A stretch of 64,000 bases of DNA, from the NCBI RefSeq assembly GCF_023028225.1, contig NZ_CP095482.1, positions 2,046,001-2,110,000 of the forward strand, written 5' to 3'. Both the position numbers and the translations under genes were made by a program. Positions 41,450 to 50,357 of this stretch are shown here, in pieces. The notes beneath the pieces were generated by a model, which was given only the letters and a program-made list of their open reading frames with translations, ran no database searches and was not told where the DNA came from. The DNA comes from Halorientalis litorea (GTDB taxonomy: Archaea; Halobacteriota; Halobacteria; Halobacteriales; Haloarculaceae). Position 1 is the stretch's first letter, and every line of letters begins with the position of its first letter.

Positions 41450-43723
41450 TCAGCGTACGGAGTCGAGCAGGAGTTTCTGCTCGACGCGCTTGACCTCGTG
41501 TTGCACGTCCCGCACGGCGTCGATGTTGGCCGAGATGGAGGAGATGCCCTCGTCGACGAGGAACTGGACCATCTGCCGCTTCGAACCGGCCTGCCCACAG
41601 ATGCTCGTATCTACGTCGTGCTCACGGCACGTCTCGATGGTGCGTCCGATGAGGTCCAACACGGCGGGGTGGAGTTCGTCGAACCGGTCGGCGACGTTCT
41701 CGTTGTTCCGGTCCACTGCGAGCGTGTACTGGGTGAGGTCGTTCGTCCCGAAGGAGGCGAAGTCGATGCCCGCCTCGGCCATCGACTCGATGCCGAGCGC
41801 GGCGGCGGGCGTCTCGACCATCACACCCCACGACCGCTTCTCGGGGTCGATGCCAGCCTCCGTCATGAGTGACTTGGCTCGGTGGACGTCCTCGGCGTCG
41901 TTGACCAGCGGGAACATAATCTCGACGTTGTCGTAGCCCATCTCGAACAGTCGCCGGAAGGCTTCGAGTTCGTGGGCGAACACGTCGGGTCGGTCGAGGC
42001 TCCGGCGGATGCCGCGGTACCCCAGCATCGGATTGTGTTCGTGTGGTTCGTCCTCGCCGCCCTGCAACTGGCGGAACTCGTCGGTAGGGGCGTCGAGCGT
42101 GCGGACCCGGACGGGACGCGGGTAGAACTCGTCGGCGACGCCACGGACGCCGTTGACGATTTCGTCGATGTAGGCCCGCTCGCCGTGGTCCTCGATGTAC
42201 CGCTCGGGCGTCTTGTTCGTCGAGAGAATCATGTGCTCGATGCGGAGCAGACCCACGCCGTCCGCACCGGTGGCGGCGGCGCGTTCGGCGGCCTCGGGAA
42301 TCGAGACGTTGACCTTGACCTCCGTCGCGGTCATCGGCTTGACGGGTGCCTGTGGCCGGACCTCCTCGATGGGTTCCGTCTCCTCGACTGTCTCGACGCC
42401 CTCGCGGATGGTCCCCTTGTCGCCGTCGATGGTGACCATCTGGTCGTCCGCCAGTGTCTCGGTGGCCCCGCCCGTCCCGACGACGGCTGGCGCGCCGAGT
42501 TCGCGGGCGACGATGGCCGCGTGGGAGGTCATCCCGCCCTCGCTCGTGACGATACCGGCGGCGCGTTTCATCGCGGGCACCATGTCGGGCGTCGTCATCG
42601 CGGTGACGATGATGTCGCCCTCGCCGACTTTGTCCAGTTGGTCGAGTTTGTCGACGATGCGGACCGCGCCGGAGGCGATGCCCGGACTCGCGCCGAGGCC
42701 CGAGAGCAGTACGTTCTCCTCGTCGGCCTGTGTGGCTGTCGTGCCGGCCCCATCGGCGGACGCGGCGGCCTCGCTCTCCTCGGAGATGGTCGTGATGGGG
42801 CGGGACTGGAGCATGTACACGTCGCCCTCGTAGATAGCCCACTCCACGTCCTGTGGCGTGTCGTAGTGGTCCTCGACGCGCTCCCCGAGTTCACAGAGGC
42901 GGTCGATTTCGGATTCGTCGAGCACGCGTTCGGTCCGTTTCTCCTCGGGAACCTCCCGCTCGCCGGTCTGTCCGGTCTCGGGGTCCTTGTCGAACATCGT
43001 CTTCTTGTCGGCCACCTCGACGGCCGTCACCTCGCCGCTCTCGCGGTCGACGGTGTAGTTGTCGGGCGTGACCGACCCGGAGACGACACCCTCACCGAGT
43101 CCCCACGCGGCCTCGATGATGATTCTCGGCTCGCCGGTCGAGGGGTGACTCGTGAACATGACGCCCGACTTCTCGGCGGCGACCATCTGCTGGACGACGA
43201 CGGCGATGTCGACCACGTCGTGGTCGAAGCCCTGTTCCTGCCGGTAGTACGTCGCTCGCTGGGTGAACAGCGACGCCCAGCACCGCTTGACGCGGTCCAG
43301 CAGGTCCTCGGCGGTGATGTTGAGGAACGTCTCCTGCTGGCCGGCGAAGGAGGCGTCTGGCAGGTCCTCGGCGGTGGCCGACGAACGGACGGCGACGAAC
43401 GCCTCGCCGTCGCCCACGTCGTCGTAGGCCGCGAGGATTTCCTCGCGAAGGTCCTCGGGCATCTCCGTTTCGAGAATGAGTTCCTGTGCGCGCGCCTCCG
43501 CTTCCGCGAGTGCCTTCGAGTCCTCTGCGTCCACGTCGACGGCCGCGAACAGTTCCTCGTCGATGCCCGTCTCCTCGATGAACCGCCGGTACGTGCCCGC
43601 GGTTACGACGAATCCCGGGGGGACCGGCAGGCCTGCGGCCGTCAACTCCCCCAGCGAGGCCGCCTTGCCGCCGACCGATTCGAGGTCGTCCGCCCCGATT
43701 TCGTCCAGCCAGAGTACAGCCAT
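41450..43723 (-). CDS. ppsA: Phosphoenolpyruvate synthase
   Basis: This 757-residue enzyme makes PEP from pyruvate and ATP for gluconeogenesis. The N-terminal ATP-grasp domain has GGKAASLGEL and FAVRSSATAEDLPDASFAGQ-like segments. The swivelling phosphohistidine domain has GGMTSHAAIVARELG with the catalytic histidine. The C-terminal PEP/pyruvate barrel ends with TSICGQAG, the catalytic cysteine. ATG at 43723 is chosen over a GTG 21 bp upstream, because the TATA-like CTTCTTTAGC (43751-43760) puts transcription start between them. Confidence 0.96.
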   Translation of the reverse strand: MAVLWLDEIGADDLESVGGKAASLGELTAAGLPVPPGFVVTAGTYRRFIEETGIDEELFAAVDVDAEDSKALAEAEARAQELILETEMPEDLREEILAAYDDVGDGEAFVAVRSSATAEDLPDASFAGQQETFLNITAEDLLDRVKRCWASLFTQRATYYRQEQGFDHDVVDIAVVVQQMVAAEKSGVMFTSHPSTGEPRIIIEAAWGLGEGVVSGSVTPDNYTVDRESGEVTAVEVADKKTMFDKDPETGQTGEREVPEEKRTERVLDESEIDRLCELGERVEDHYDTPQDVEWAIYEGDVYMLQSRPITTISEESEAAASADGAGTTATQADEENVLLSGLGASPGIASGAVRIVDKLDQLDKVGEGDIIVTAMTTPDMVPAMKRAAGIVTSEGGMTSHAAIVARELGAPAVVGTGGATETLADDQMVTIDGDKGTIREGVETVEETEPIEEVRPQAPVKPMTATEVKVNVSIPEAAERAAATGADGVGLLRIEHMILSTNKTPERYIEDHGERAYIDEIVNGVRGVADEFYPRPVRVRTLDAPTDEFRQLQGGEDEPHEHNPMLGYRGIRRSLDRPDVFAHELEAFRRLFEMGYDNVEIMFPLVNDAEDVHRAKSLMTEAGIDPEKRSWGVMVETPAAALGIESMAEAGIDFASFGTNDLTQYTLAVDRNNENVADRFDELHPAVLDLIGRTIETCREHDVDTSICGQAGSKRQMVQFLVDEGISSISANIDAVRDVQHEVKRVEQKLLLDSVR

Positions 43724-43808
43724 GTCCTTACTGGTTTCCTGCACAACACTGCTAAAGAAGGTTCCGAACCGCGCGGTCCGCGCCGAACTGCCCGGACCGG
43801 CGCGCCGT

Positions 43809-44708
43809 TCACGCCTCGACTATCTCGTCGTCCGCCGACTCGGGCACCACGAGGTCCCCGTCCAGCGTGGTCACCGCTCGGCCGCCAACCTCGACGCCCG
43901 CACCGACCCGCACTCGGACGCGCCCGGGTCGGTCCACGAAGTGCCCTTGCTCGAACACCATCTCGTCGGGCAGCGAGTCGAACGCGTCGTACTCCCGCAA
44001 GTACGCGCCCGCCGCGCCGCTCGCCGTCCCCGTCACCGGGTCCTCGGGCACGCCCGCTCCCGGCGCGAACATCCGGCCGTGGAGCGTCGCGTCCCGGTCG
44101 AGCGTGTCGAAAGTGAAGGCGTAGACGCCCGTGGCGTCGACCGCCTCGGTCAGAGCCTCGATGGCGGCCATGTCCGGGTCGAGCGCGCGCAGGTGGTCGA
44201 TGAAGTTCACGGGGACCATCAGGAACGGCAGGCCCGTGGAACTCTGGGCCAGCGGTAGGTCCGCACCCACGTCTTCGAGGGCCGCCACGTCGACGCCGAG
44301 GGCCGCCGCCACCTCGTCGTGGGACGCGTCGACGCGGCTGATTTCCGGATGGTCTTGTGTCATCCACACCGTCCCGTCGTCTTCGACGGTGACCGTGAGC
44401 GTCCCGACGTTCGTTTCGAGGCTGTGTTCGCCGGCCGCGATGTCTCCCCGCTCGAAGAGGGCGGCGTGGCTGGCGATGGTCGCGTGCCCACAGAGGTCGA
44501 CTTCCGTCGCTGGCGTGAAGTACCGCACCCGTCGGTCGGCCTCGTCGGAACCGAGGAGAAACGCCGTCTCGCTCGCCCCGAGTTCGGCCGCGATAGCCCC
44601 CATCTGCTCGCCGTCGAGTCCCGCCGCGTCGGGGACGACGCCGGCCGGATTGCCGCTCATCGGCTCGTCGGTGAACGCGTCGACCAACAGCACCTGTCGG
44701 GTGTCCAT
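43809..44708 (-). CDS. PhzF family isomerase/epimerase-like protein
   Basis: This 299-residue protein of the diaminopimelate-epimerase fold has the start VLLVDAFTDEPMSGNPAGVV, the acidic residue in ELGASETAFL (expected catalytic glutamate, about residue 47), RYFTPATEVDLCGHATIASH and GVPEDPVTGTASGAAGAYL. All are typical of PhzF-type proteins, which isomerise small metabolites; most members have no known substrate. The start is ATG at 44708. The upstream part of the long frame is a shadow of the next region. Confidence 0.9.
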   Translation of the reverse strand: MDTRQVLLVDAFTDEPMSGNPAGVVPDAAGLDGEQMGAIAAELGASETAFLLGSDEADRRVRYFTPATEVDLCGHATIASHAALFERGDIAAGEHSLETNVGTLTVTVEDDGTVWMTQDHPEISRVDASHDEVAAALGVDVAALEDVGADLPLAQSSTGLPFLMVPVNFIDHLRALDPDMAAIEALTEAVDATGVYAFTFDTLDRDATLHGRMFAPGAGVPEDPVTGTASGAAGAYLREYDAFDSLPDEMVFEQGHFVDRPGRVRVRVGAGVEVGGRAVTTLDGDLVVPESADDEIVEA

Positions 44709-44734
44709 ACCCGCTGGTTCGGCGACGGTTCGGA

Positions 44735-44854
44735 TTACCTTTTGGGAGGCGTCCGTCCGTCGTCGCGGACGTACCGGAGCGCGGTCAGGAACTGCTCGGT
44801 GTCGAGACGGTCTCCCGTCTCCGCCACGCGCTCCCGGAACTTCGTCGGTGTCAT
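44735..44854 (-). CDS. 39-residue putative small protein
   Basis: The frame MTPTKFRERVAETGDRLDTE continues QFLTALRYVRDDGRTPPKR. It is charged and helical, with no membrane segment. It lies between phzF and scpA and has a plausible TATA-like box (GTTAATGGTG, 44871-44880, minus strand) about 20-26 bp before its ATG. Codon third positions are G/C-rich as in real genes. It may be a leader or an independent small protein; conservation would decide. Confidence 0.4.
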   Translation of the reverse strand: MTPTKFRERVAETGDRLDTEQFLTALRYVRDDGRTPPKR

Positions 44855-44929
44855 GTGTGCTGTTAACATACACCATTAACCGTGATAGTTCTTTCGCCGA
44901 GGCGGGGTGACGGCCGAGAAAACGGTGGC

Positions 44930-45898
44930 TCAGTCGGCGATGGCTTCTTCCGAACCGGTCGCCGCGTTGGGGTCCTGTACCCAGAGGTCGCCGAACAGGT
45001 CGTCCTGCTGGAGGCGGACCTGCCCGCGGTGGGAGAGAAAGAGCAACCCGAGGAAGGTTTCGACCCGGGACCCGCCCGCGTCGTCGATTTCGGCGTACAA
45101 CACCTCGTCCCGGCCCGCCTCCCAACGTTCCAGACACGCGGTGTACACGTCGTCGATGACGGCGTCGATGTCCTCGGTGTGGGCCGTTCCGGTCACGTCG
45201 GCGGCCGTCGGTTCGTCGTCCATCCGGAAGTCGTCGCCCGCCCGGTAGTCGAGTTCCTGCGTCCCGCGCTGATAGGTGCCCGGCGAGTCGCTGGTGTCGT
45301 ACTCGCGGGACTCCTTCCACCGCGAGTCGCGTTCGGCCTCGCGCAGGTCACGGACGAGTTCGTCGAGCGTCTGTGGCATCCCGCGGGCGCGCTTGCGGTC
45401 CAGTCGCCGGTCCATCTCGGCGTCCAACGCGGCGAACGGGTCACCCGACGGTTCGACCGGCGCGTCGCCGTCCATCGCGGCCTCCCACGGCTCTTCGGCG
45501 GGTTCCTCGGCCTCCTCGTCGCCGTTCAGCATCACGTCGCTTTTCATCCGCAACAGGACGCTCGCGTAGAACAGTGCCCGCCCGGAGGTCCGCAGGTCCG
45601 CCTCGTCCAACCGGTCGAGGAACTTGTCCGTCACGGTCACGATGTCGATGTCCCACGGCTCGATTTCGCCGTCCTTGGCGAGTTGCACCAACACCTCGAC
45701 GGGTTGGACCTCCGCCTCGTCCTCGTCGTCGGCCGCCGCGTCGGTGTCTCCTTCCCCACCGTCGCCGTCCGCCCCGAACAGCGACGAGGCGTCGCCGTCA
45801 CCGGGCGGGTCGCGGTCCTCGTGGCCGGCGATGTCGAGCGGAATGGTTCCGTCGTCTCCCGCGTCGGCCGACTCGTTTCGCTCGCCGTCCCTAGTCAT
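44930..45898 (-). CDS. scpA: Segregation and condensation protein ScpA
   Basis: This 322-residue kleisin subunit partners with SMC. An acidic N-terminal tail of about 60 residues is followed by the conserved VEVLVQLAKDGEIEPWDIDI and TDKFLDRLDEADLRTSGRAL. The C-terminal winged helix is AGGSRVETFLGLLFLSHRGQ. The start overlaps the smc stop by 8 bp, so it is co-translated with SMC. The acidic extension is a halophile feature. No ScpB gene is visible in the window. Confidence 0.93.
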   Translation of the reverse strand: MTRDGERNESADAGDDGTIPLDIAGHEDRDPPGDGDASSLFGADGDGGEGDTDAAADDEDEAEVQPVEVLVQLAKDGEIEPWDIDIVTVTDKFLDRLDEADLRTSGRALFYASVLLRMKSDVMLNGDEEAEEPAEEPWEAAMDGDAPVEPSGDPFAALDAEMDRRLDRKRARGMPQTLDELVRDLREAERDSRWKESREYDTSDSPGTYQRGTQELDYRAGDDFRMDDEPTAADVTGTAHTEDIDAVIDDVYTACLERWEAGRDEVLYAEIDDAGGSRVETFLGLLFLSHRGQVRLQQDDLFGDLWVQDPNAATGSEEAIAD

Positions 45899-48800
45899 CG
45901 GCTATCACTTCCTCGTCGCCGTCCCCATCGCCGACCGAACTCAGGTCGATACCGGTGACGGCGGAGACGTTGTCGTCCTGCATCGTGACGCCGATGGCGC
46001 GCTCGGACCGTTCGAGCATCGCCGAGCGATGCGAGACGACGACGAACTGCGCGTCGCCCGCGAGTTCGTCGACCATCTCGCCGACCATCTCCGCGTTGGC
46101 GGCGTCGAGGAAGGCGTCCACCTCGTCCAGCGCGTAGAACGGCGCGGGGTTGTGTCGCTGGATGGCGAAGATGAACGCGAGCGCGGTCAGGGACTTCTCG
46201 CCGCCGGACATCGCGTTCAGCCGCTGGATGGGCTTGTCCTTCGGTTGGGCCTTCATCGTCAGGCCACCCTCGAAGGGGTCGTCCTCGTCTTCGAGGTGCA
46301 GCGTCCCGGTCCCGTTCGAGAGTCGCTCGAAGATGTCCTCGAACTCCGCGTTGATGCTCTCGTAGGCGTCCATGAACGTCGCCTTCTTTTTGGCCTCGTA
46401 GGTGTCGATGCGGTCGCGGATGCCGTCGGCCTCCTCGACCAGCGTCCCCTTCTTGTCCTCTAACTCCGCCAAGTCCTCGGCCACGTCGTCGTACTCCTCG
46501 ATTGCGAGCATGTTGACCGGTTCGAGTTTCTCCATCTCGCGTTCGAGGCGGTCGATTTCGCTCGCCACCTCCTCGTGGTCCGGGACTTCCTCGGGGTCGT
46601 AGTCGCCGACCTGCCCCTCCAGTTCGTCTATCTCCCAGTCGAGACGCTCTTTCTCCTCGCGACAGTCCGCGAGGTCGCTCTCGACCCTCTCGACGGCGGC
46701 CTGCTGTTCGTCGCGGGCCGCCGTCGCGTCCGCGAGGTCCGACTTCAACTCCTCGCGTTCGTCTTTGAGGTCCGAGAGTTCGGCTTCGAGTTCCGCGACG
46801 GCCGCCTCCTTCTCGTCGAGCACGTCCTCCTGTTCGGCGACCTGGGTTTCGAGGTCTGCGACGCGTTCTTCCTGTTCTGCCTTGCGGTTCTGTGCGTCCT
46901 CGATGTCGTCGTGGAGGTCCTCGATTGCCTCCTCGGCGTACTGCTTTTCGAGTTGGAGTTCGTTGAGGTCGGCGTCGAGAGCGTCGAGGTCGTCCTCCAA
47001 CTCGTCGATGTCGGCCCGCACCTCGTCCGCCTCGCTGGTCAGTTCGGGCAGTTGCGAGTCCTCGATTTCGCTCTCCAACTCGTCGATGTCTGCCTCGATG
47101 GCCTCGATGTCGGCCGTCCGCTCCTCGATGTCGGCTTCGAGGTCGTCCATCCGGTCCGAGACCTCCTCACGCTGGTCCTCGATGTCGGCCAGTTCCGCTT
47201 CGAGGCGATCGATTCGCTCACCGATGTCCTCGCGTTCGCTCTCCAGCGACTCGATTTCGGCTTCGATGTCCCGCACCTGCTCGGTCGCGTCCGTCTTGCG
47301 GTCGCGGGCGTCGTCCAGTCGGTCCTCCACGTCCCGGAGGTCCGACCGGATGGACTGGCGTTCGTCTTCGAGTTCGTTGATACGCTGTGCGACCCGCTCC
47401 AACTTCCCCGCCCCGCCGGAGAACGAGTACCGCGTCCCCGAGGAGGACCCGCCAGTCATCGCGCCGGACTTCTCCACGAGGTCACCGTCGAGGGTCACCA
47501 TCCGGTAGTCGCCCATCAACTCGCGGGCGGTCTCCATGTCCTCGACGACCACCGTGTCGCCCAAGACGTAGGAGAACACGCCGGCGTACTCCCCGTCGAA
47601 GTCCACGAGGTTGTACGCGAAGTCGACGACGCCGTCGTGGGCGGGGAGCGACGGGAGCGACCGCTGGTGAATTTCCGTCAAGGGCAGGAACGTCGCGCGC
47701 CCGGCCTGCCGCGACTTCAGGTACTCGATGCACTGCTGACCGACGCTGTCGTCGTTCACGACGACGTGTGCCAACCGGCCACCGGCCGCCGTCTCACAGG
47801 CCGTGGCGTACTCGGGGTCGACGCCGCCCAACTGCCCGACGGTGCCGTGGACGCCCTGCCGGTCCGCGTTCAGGATGGTCGTCACCGCTCGACCGTACGA
47901 GGAGTCTCCGTCCGACCCGGCCTTCGCTTCGAGTTGGGCGTACTCCTGCTGTTTCGCCGAGATGTCGTCCTCGATGTCGTCCAAGTCCGACTGCAGTTCC
48001 CGCTTCTCGGCTTTGAGGTCTTTCACCACGCTGGTGATGGTCTGCTGGTTCTTCCGGGCCTTCTCGAGTTCGGCTTCGAGGTCCTCGATTTCGGCCTCGA
48101 TGTCGGGCACTCGGGCCTCCGCCTCCTCGATGGCCGCCTCTTTCTCGCGTTGCTGGTTCGAGCGTCGTCGGGCCTCGTCGAGCAGGCGATCCTGCTCGCG
48201 TTGGAGGTCGTTTTTCTCGCTTTTCGCCGCCTCGACGGCGGCCCGCTTCTCGTCGAGTTCCTCCTTGACCTCCTCGAACTCCGCGCCGACCTCCTCTATT
48301 TTGGCCTCGATGTCCGCGAGGTCGGTCTCTTTCTCCTGAATCTCGGCTTTCAGCGAAGATTTGGCGACCTTCGTCTCGCGGATGTCGGCTTCGAGGTCGT
48401 CTATCTCCTCCTGTTTCCGGTCGATACTGACGAACGCCTCGCGGCGTTCGGTCTCGGCGGCCGCGATTTTCTCCTCGGCACTCTCGATTGCGTCTTCGAG
48501 GCGGGCGATTTCCCCTTTGACCTCCTCGATTTCCCGCTTGATTTCGAGTTGTTCGTCCTCGCCCTTGCGCTCGATTTCGGCGTTGAGGTCCGCGAGGTCC
48601 TCTTCGAGACGGACGACCTTGCCCTGCCGTTCGTCGAGTTCACGCTGGAGGTCGTCGAGTTCGGCCTCCAACGCCGCGATGTCGTCCGTGACTGCCGCGC
48701 GCTCCTCGCGTTTGTCTTCCAGTTCGGCGGCCTTCCGATAGGACTCGTACTCCTCTTTCTCGTCGCGGAGGTCCTGATACTCCAGGGCCGTCTCGCGTTC

Positions 48801-49484
48801 GTCTTCGAGTTGGTCGAGGCGGCTCTGCTTCTCCTCGATGCGCAACTCGGCTTCCTCGATGTGTTCCTCGACGACTTCCAACTCCTCGAAGGCGTCTTCC
48901 TTCTTGGCGTCGAACTCCGCGACGCCAGCTATCTCGTCGATGATACCCCGCCGCGCGCCGGGTGTCATGTTGATGATTTCGGTCACGTCGCCCTGCATCA
49001 CGACGTTGTAGCCCTCGGGTGCGACCCCTGCCTGTGCGAGGAGATCCTGAATGTCGGAGAGGTTGACAGAGCGGCCGTTGATGTAGTAATAGGAGTAGTA
49101 GTTGTCCTCGGTCTCCTTGACGCGGCGTTTGACGCTGATTTCGTCCACGTCACCCACGTCCTCGGTGCCGGCGGCGTTGACGACGGCCGACCGTGGGAGC
49201 GTCCCGTCGCCGTTGTCGAGGATGACCTCGACGCTGGCCTCGCGCTCCTCGGTGGTCTCCCTGTCGCCGTCCTGGTGCCCGGGGTTGTATATCAAATCGG
49301 TCAGCTTCTCGGCCCGGATACCGGAGGTACGGGCCAGTCCGAGCGTAAACAGAATCGCGTCGATGATGTTCGATTTCCCGGAACCGTTCGGGCCGCTGAC
49401 GGTGGTGAAGTCCTCGTAAAACGGGATGCGCGTCTTCCGGCCGAAACTCTTGAAATTGTCGAGGACGAGCTCTTTGATGTGCAT
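45891..49484 (-). CDS. smc: Chromosome segregation protein SMC
   Basis: This 1197-residue ATPase has Walker A GPNGSGKSN (31-39), a long coiled coil to about residue 520, the hinge (about 525-680, with GRAVTTILNADRQGVHGTVG-type core and VVVNDDSVGQQCIEYLKSR), a second coiled coil, the signature LNAMSGGEKSLTALAF near 1100 and Walker B FYALDEVDAFLD. It forms a ring with ScpA that folds and separates chromosomes. The operon is coiled-coil gene, smc, scpA. The antisense long frames here are by-products of the coiled-coil codon pattern. Confidence 0.97.
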   Translation of the reverse strand: MHIKELVLDNFKSFGRKTRIPFYEDFTTVSGPNGSGKSNIIDAILFTLGLARTSGIRAEKLTDLIYNPGHQDGDRETTEEREASVEVILDNGDGTLPRSAVVNAAGTEDVGDVDEISVKRRVKETEDNYYSYYYINGRSVNLSDIQDLLAQAGVAPEGYNVVMQGDVTEIINMTPGARRGIIDEIAGVAEFDAKKEDAFEELEVVEEHIEEAELRIEEKQSRLDQLEDERETALEYQDLRDEKEEYESYRKAAELEDKREERAAVTDDIAALEAELDDLQRELDERQGKVVRLEEDLADLNAEIERKGEDEQLEIKREIEEVKGEIARLEDAIESAEEKIAAAETERREAFVSIDRKQEEIDDLEADIRETKVAKSSLKAEIQEKETDLADIEAKIEEVGAEFEEVKEELDEKRAAVEAAKSEKNDLQREQDRLLDEARRRSNQQREKEAAIEEAEARVPDIEAEIEDLEAELEKARKNQQTITSVVKDLKAEKRELQSDLDDIEDDISAKQQEYAQLEAKAGSDGDSSYGRAVTTILNADRQGVHGTVGQLGGVDPEYATACETAAGGRLAHVVVNDDSVGQQCIEYLKSRQAGRATFLPLTEIHQRSLPSLPAHDGVVDFAYNLVDFDGEYAGVFSYVLGDTVVVEDMETARELMGDYRMVTLDGDLVEKSGAMTGGSSSGTRYSFSGGAGKLERVAQRINELEDERQSIRSDLRDVEDRLDDARDRKTDATEQVRDIEAEIESLESEREDIGERIDRLEAELADIEDQREEVSDRMDDLEADIEERTADIEAIEADIDELESEIEDSQLPELTSEADEVRADIDELEDDLDALDADLNELQLEKQYAEEAIEDLHDDIEDAQNRKAEQEERVADLETQVAEQEDVLDEKEAAVAELEAELSDLKDEREELKSDLADATAARDEQQAAVERVESDLADCREEKERLDWEIDELEGQVGDYDPEEVPDHEEVASEIDRLEREMEKLEPVNMLAIEEYDDVAEDLAELEDKKGTLVEEADGIRDRIDTYEAKKKATFMDAYESINAEFEDIFERLSNGTGTLHLEDEDDPFEGGLTMKAQPKDKPIQRLNAMSGGEKSLTALAFIFAIQRHNPAPFYALDEVDAFLDAANAEMVGEMVDELAGDAQFVVVSHRSAMLERSERAIGVTMQDDNVSAVTGIDLSSVGDGDGDEEVIADD

Positions 49485-49507
49485 GGGGTGCTCGTGGGCG
49501 CCGCCCG

Positions 49508-49855
49508 TCAGGCGATGATGATGTCCGAGTCGCCGTCGTCGGCCTCAGTCTTGTCCGCTTCCTCGGAGCCCTCCGATTTAGACGCTTCGGCTGCCTCTGG
49601 CCCCGGTGTCGACTCGTCTGCGACTTGGACGCCGCTCGCGCCGTCGTCCGCCGAGTCGCTCTGGGACTCGCCGGCTCCGGCGTCACTGCCGGTGACGGTG
49701 TCGATGTTGTCGAGACCGATTTCGGCGTCGACGACGTTCTCCAACTCGCGGATGCGGACCTTGCACTCCACGAGCTCGTCCGTCAGGCCGTCCACGGTGG
49801 CTTCGAGTTCCCTGACGCGCGATTCGAGTTCCTCGACGTGATTGCCGCTCGCCAT
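49508..49855 (-). CDS. Small coiled-coil haloarchaeal protein, first gene of the smc operon
   Basis: This 115-residue protein starts MASGNHVEELESRVRELEAT and has a coiled-coil region to about residue 50 (with LTDELVECKVRIRELENVV), then an acidic disordered tail ending GDSDIIIA. It ends 23 bp before smc. I recall DUF7518 for this family next to smc, unverified. ATG at 49855 fits the promoter AGTTTAT at 49881-49887; another ATG 27 bp upstream would lie at the transcription start. An accessory role with SMC is suggested by order only. Confidence 0.7.
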   Translation of the reverse strand: MASGNHVEELESRVRELEATVDGLTDELVECKVRIRELENVVDAEIGLDNIDTVTGSDAGAGESQSDSADDGASGVQVADESTPGPEAAEASKSEGSEEADKTEADDGDSDIIIA

Positions 49856-49880
49856 ACCTCTACTGGTCGTCTCCCCGGAC

Positions 49881-49890
49881 ATAAACTTAC
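49881..49890 (-). promoter_or_regulatory. TATA-like box of the smc-scpA operon
   Basis: GTAAGTTTAT on the minus strand lies 26-35 bp before the ATG at 49855. It is the only good TATA-like box upstream of the three-gene operon. Confidence 0.55.
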
Positions 49891-49939
49891 GTCAGACATT
49901 CAAATACTGACTGATACGTTCGCACGGCCCACAGCGCGT

Positions 49940-50239
49940 CTACGCCGTCTCGTCCGCCTCCGGAGCCGTCACGTCGGACCCGTCGGAGGGCGGTGCCGTC
50001 TCCCGGTCGCTCGCCCGTTCGTCGAGGAGGAGGGCGGTAACCCCGGCGACGACCATCCCGACGCCACCGGCCCGGGCGGCCCTGACGTACCACGCTTTCG
50101 GCTCCAACTCGCCGGTGTTCTCGAACGGGAAGCCCCAGAGCTTGACGTTCAGTTTGATGCTCTTGGCCGGGAAGAGTGCAGTCACGAGTCCCTGCACGAC
50201 CAGCCAGCCGTACCCGAGTTTTCGGAGGGTCGCCAACAT
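49940..50239 (-). CDS. Small haloarchaeal membrane protein
   Basis: This 99-residue protein starts MLATLRKLGYGWLVVQGLVT and has an N-terminal hydrophobic stretch, NVKLWGFPFENTGELEPKAW, then a second hydrophobic helix (about 52-70) and an acidic tail. It looks like a conserved haloarchaeal membrane protein, but I do not know its role. It is divergent from gatB, with 118 bp between. Confidence 0.65.
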   Translation of the reverse strand: MLATLRKLGYGWLVVQGLVTALFPAKSIKLNVKLWGFPFENTGELEPKAWYVRAARAGGVGMVVAGVTALLLDERASDRETAPPSDGSDVTAPEADETA

Positions 50240-50357
50240 CAGGTCTCGCTATGGCTCCCACGGGTATGAATCACCTGACCGTTCCCACGACGTGGGGACG
50301 GGGGTGGTCTGTCAGCGGGTCGTTAGCCTTTAGCCAGCGGCCGTCCAACCGCGGGTA

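Noticed and set aside
46575..49841. Very long open frame (over 1000 codons) on the plus strand opposite smc
   Set aside because: It mirrors the coiled-coil codons of smc, whose Glu, Lys and Arg codons leave few stops on the other strand. The predicted protein is a featureless Leu/Val/Asp-rich string and smc is certain.
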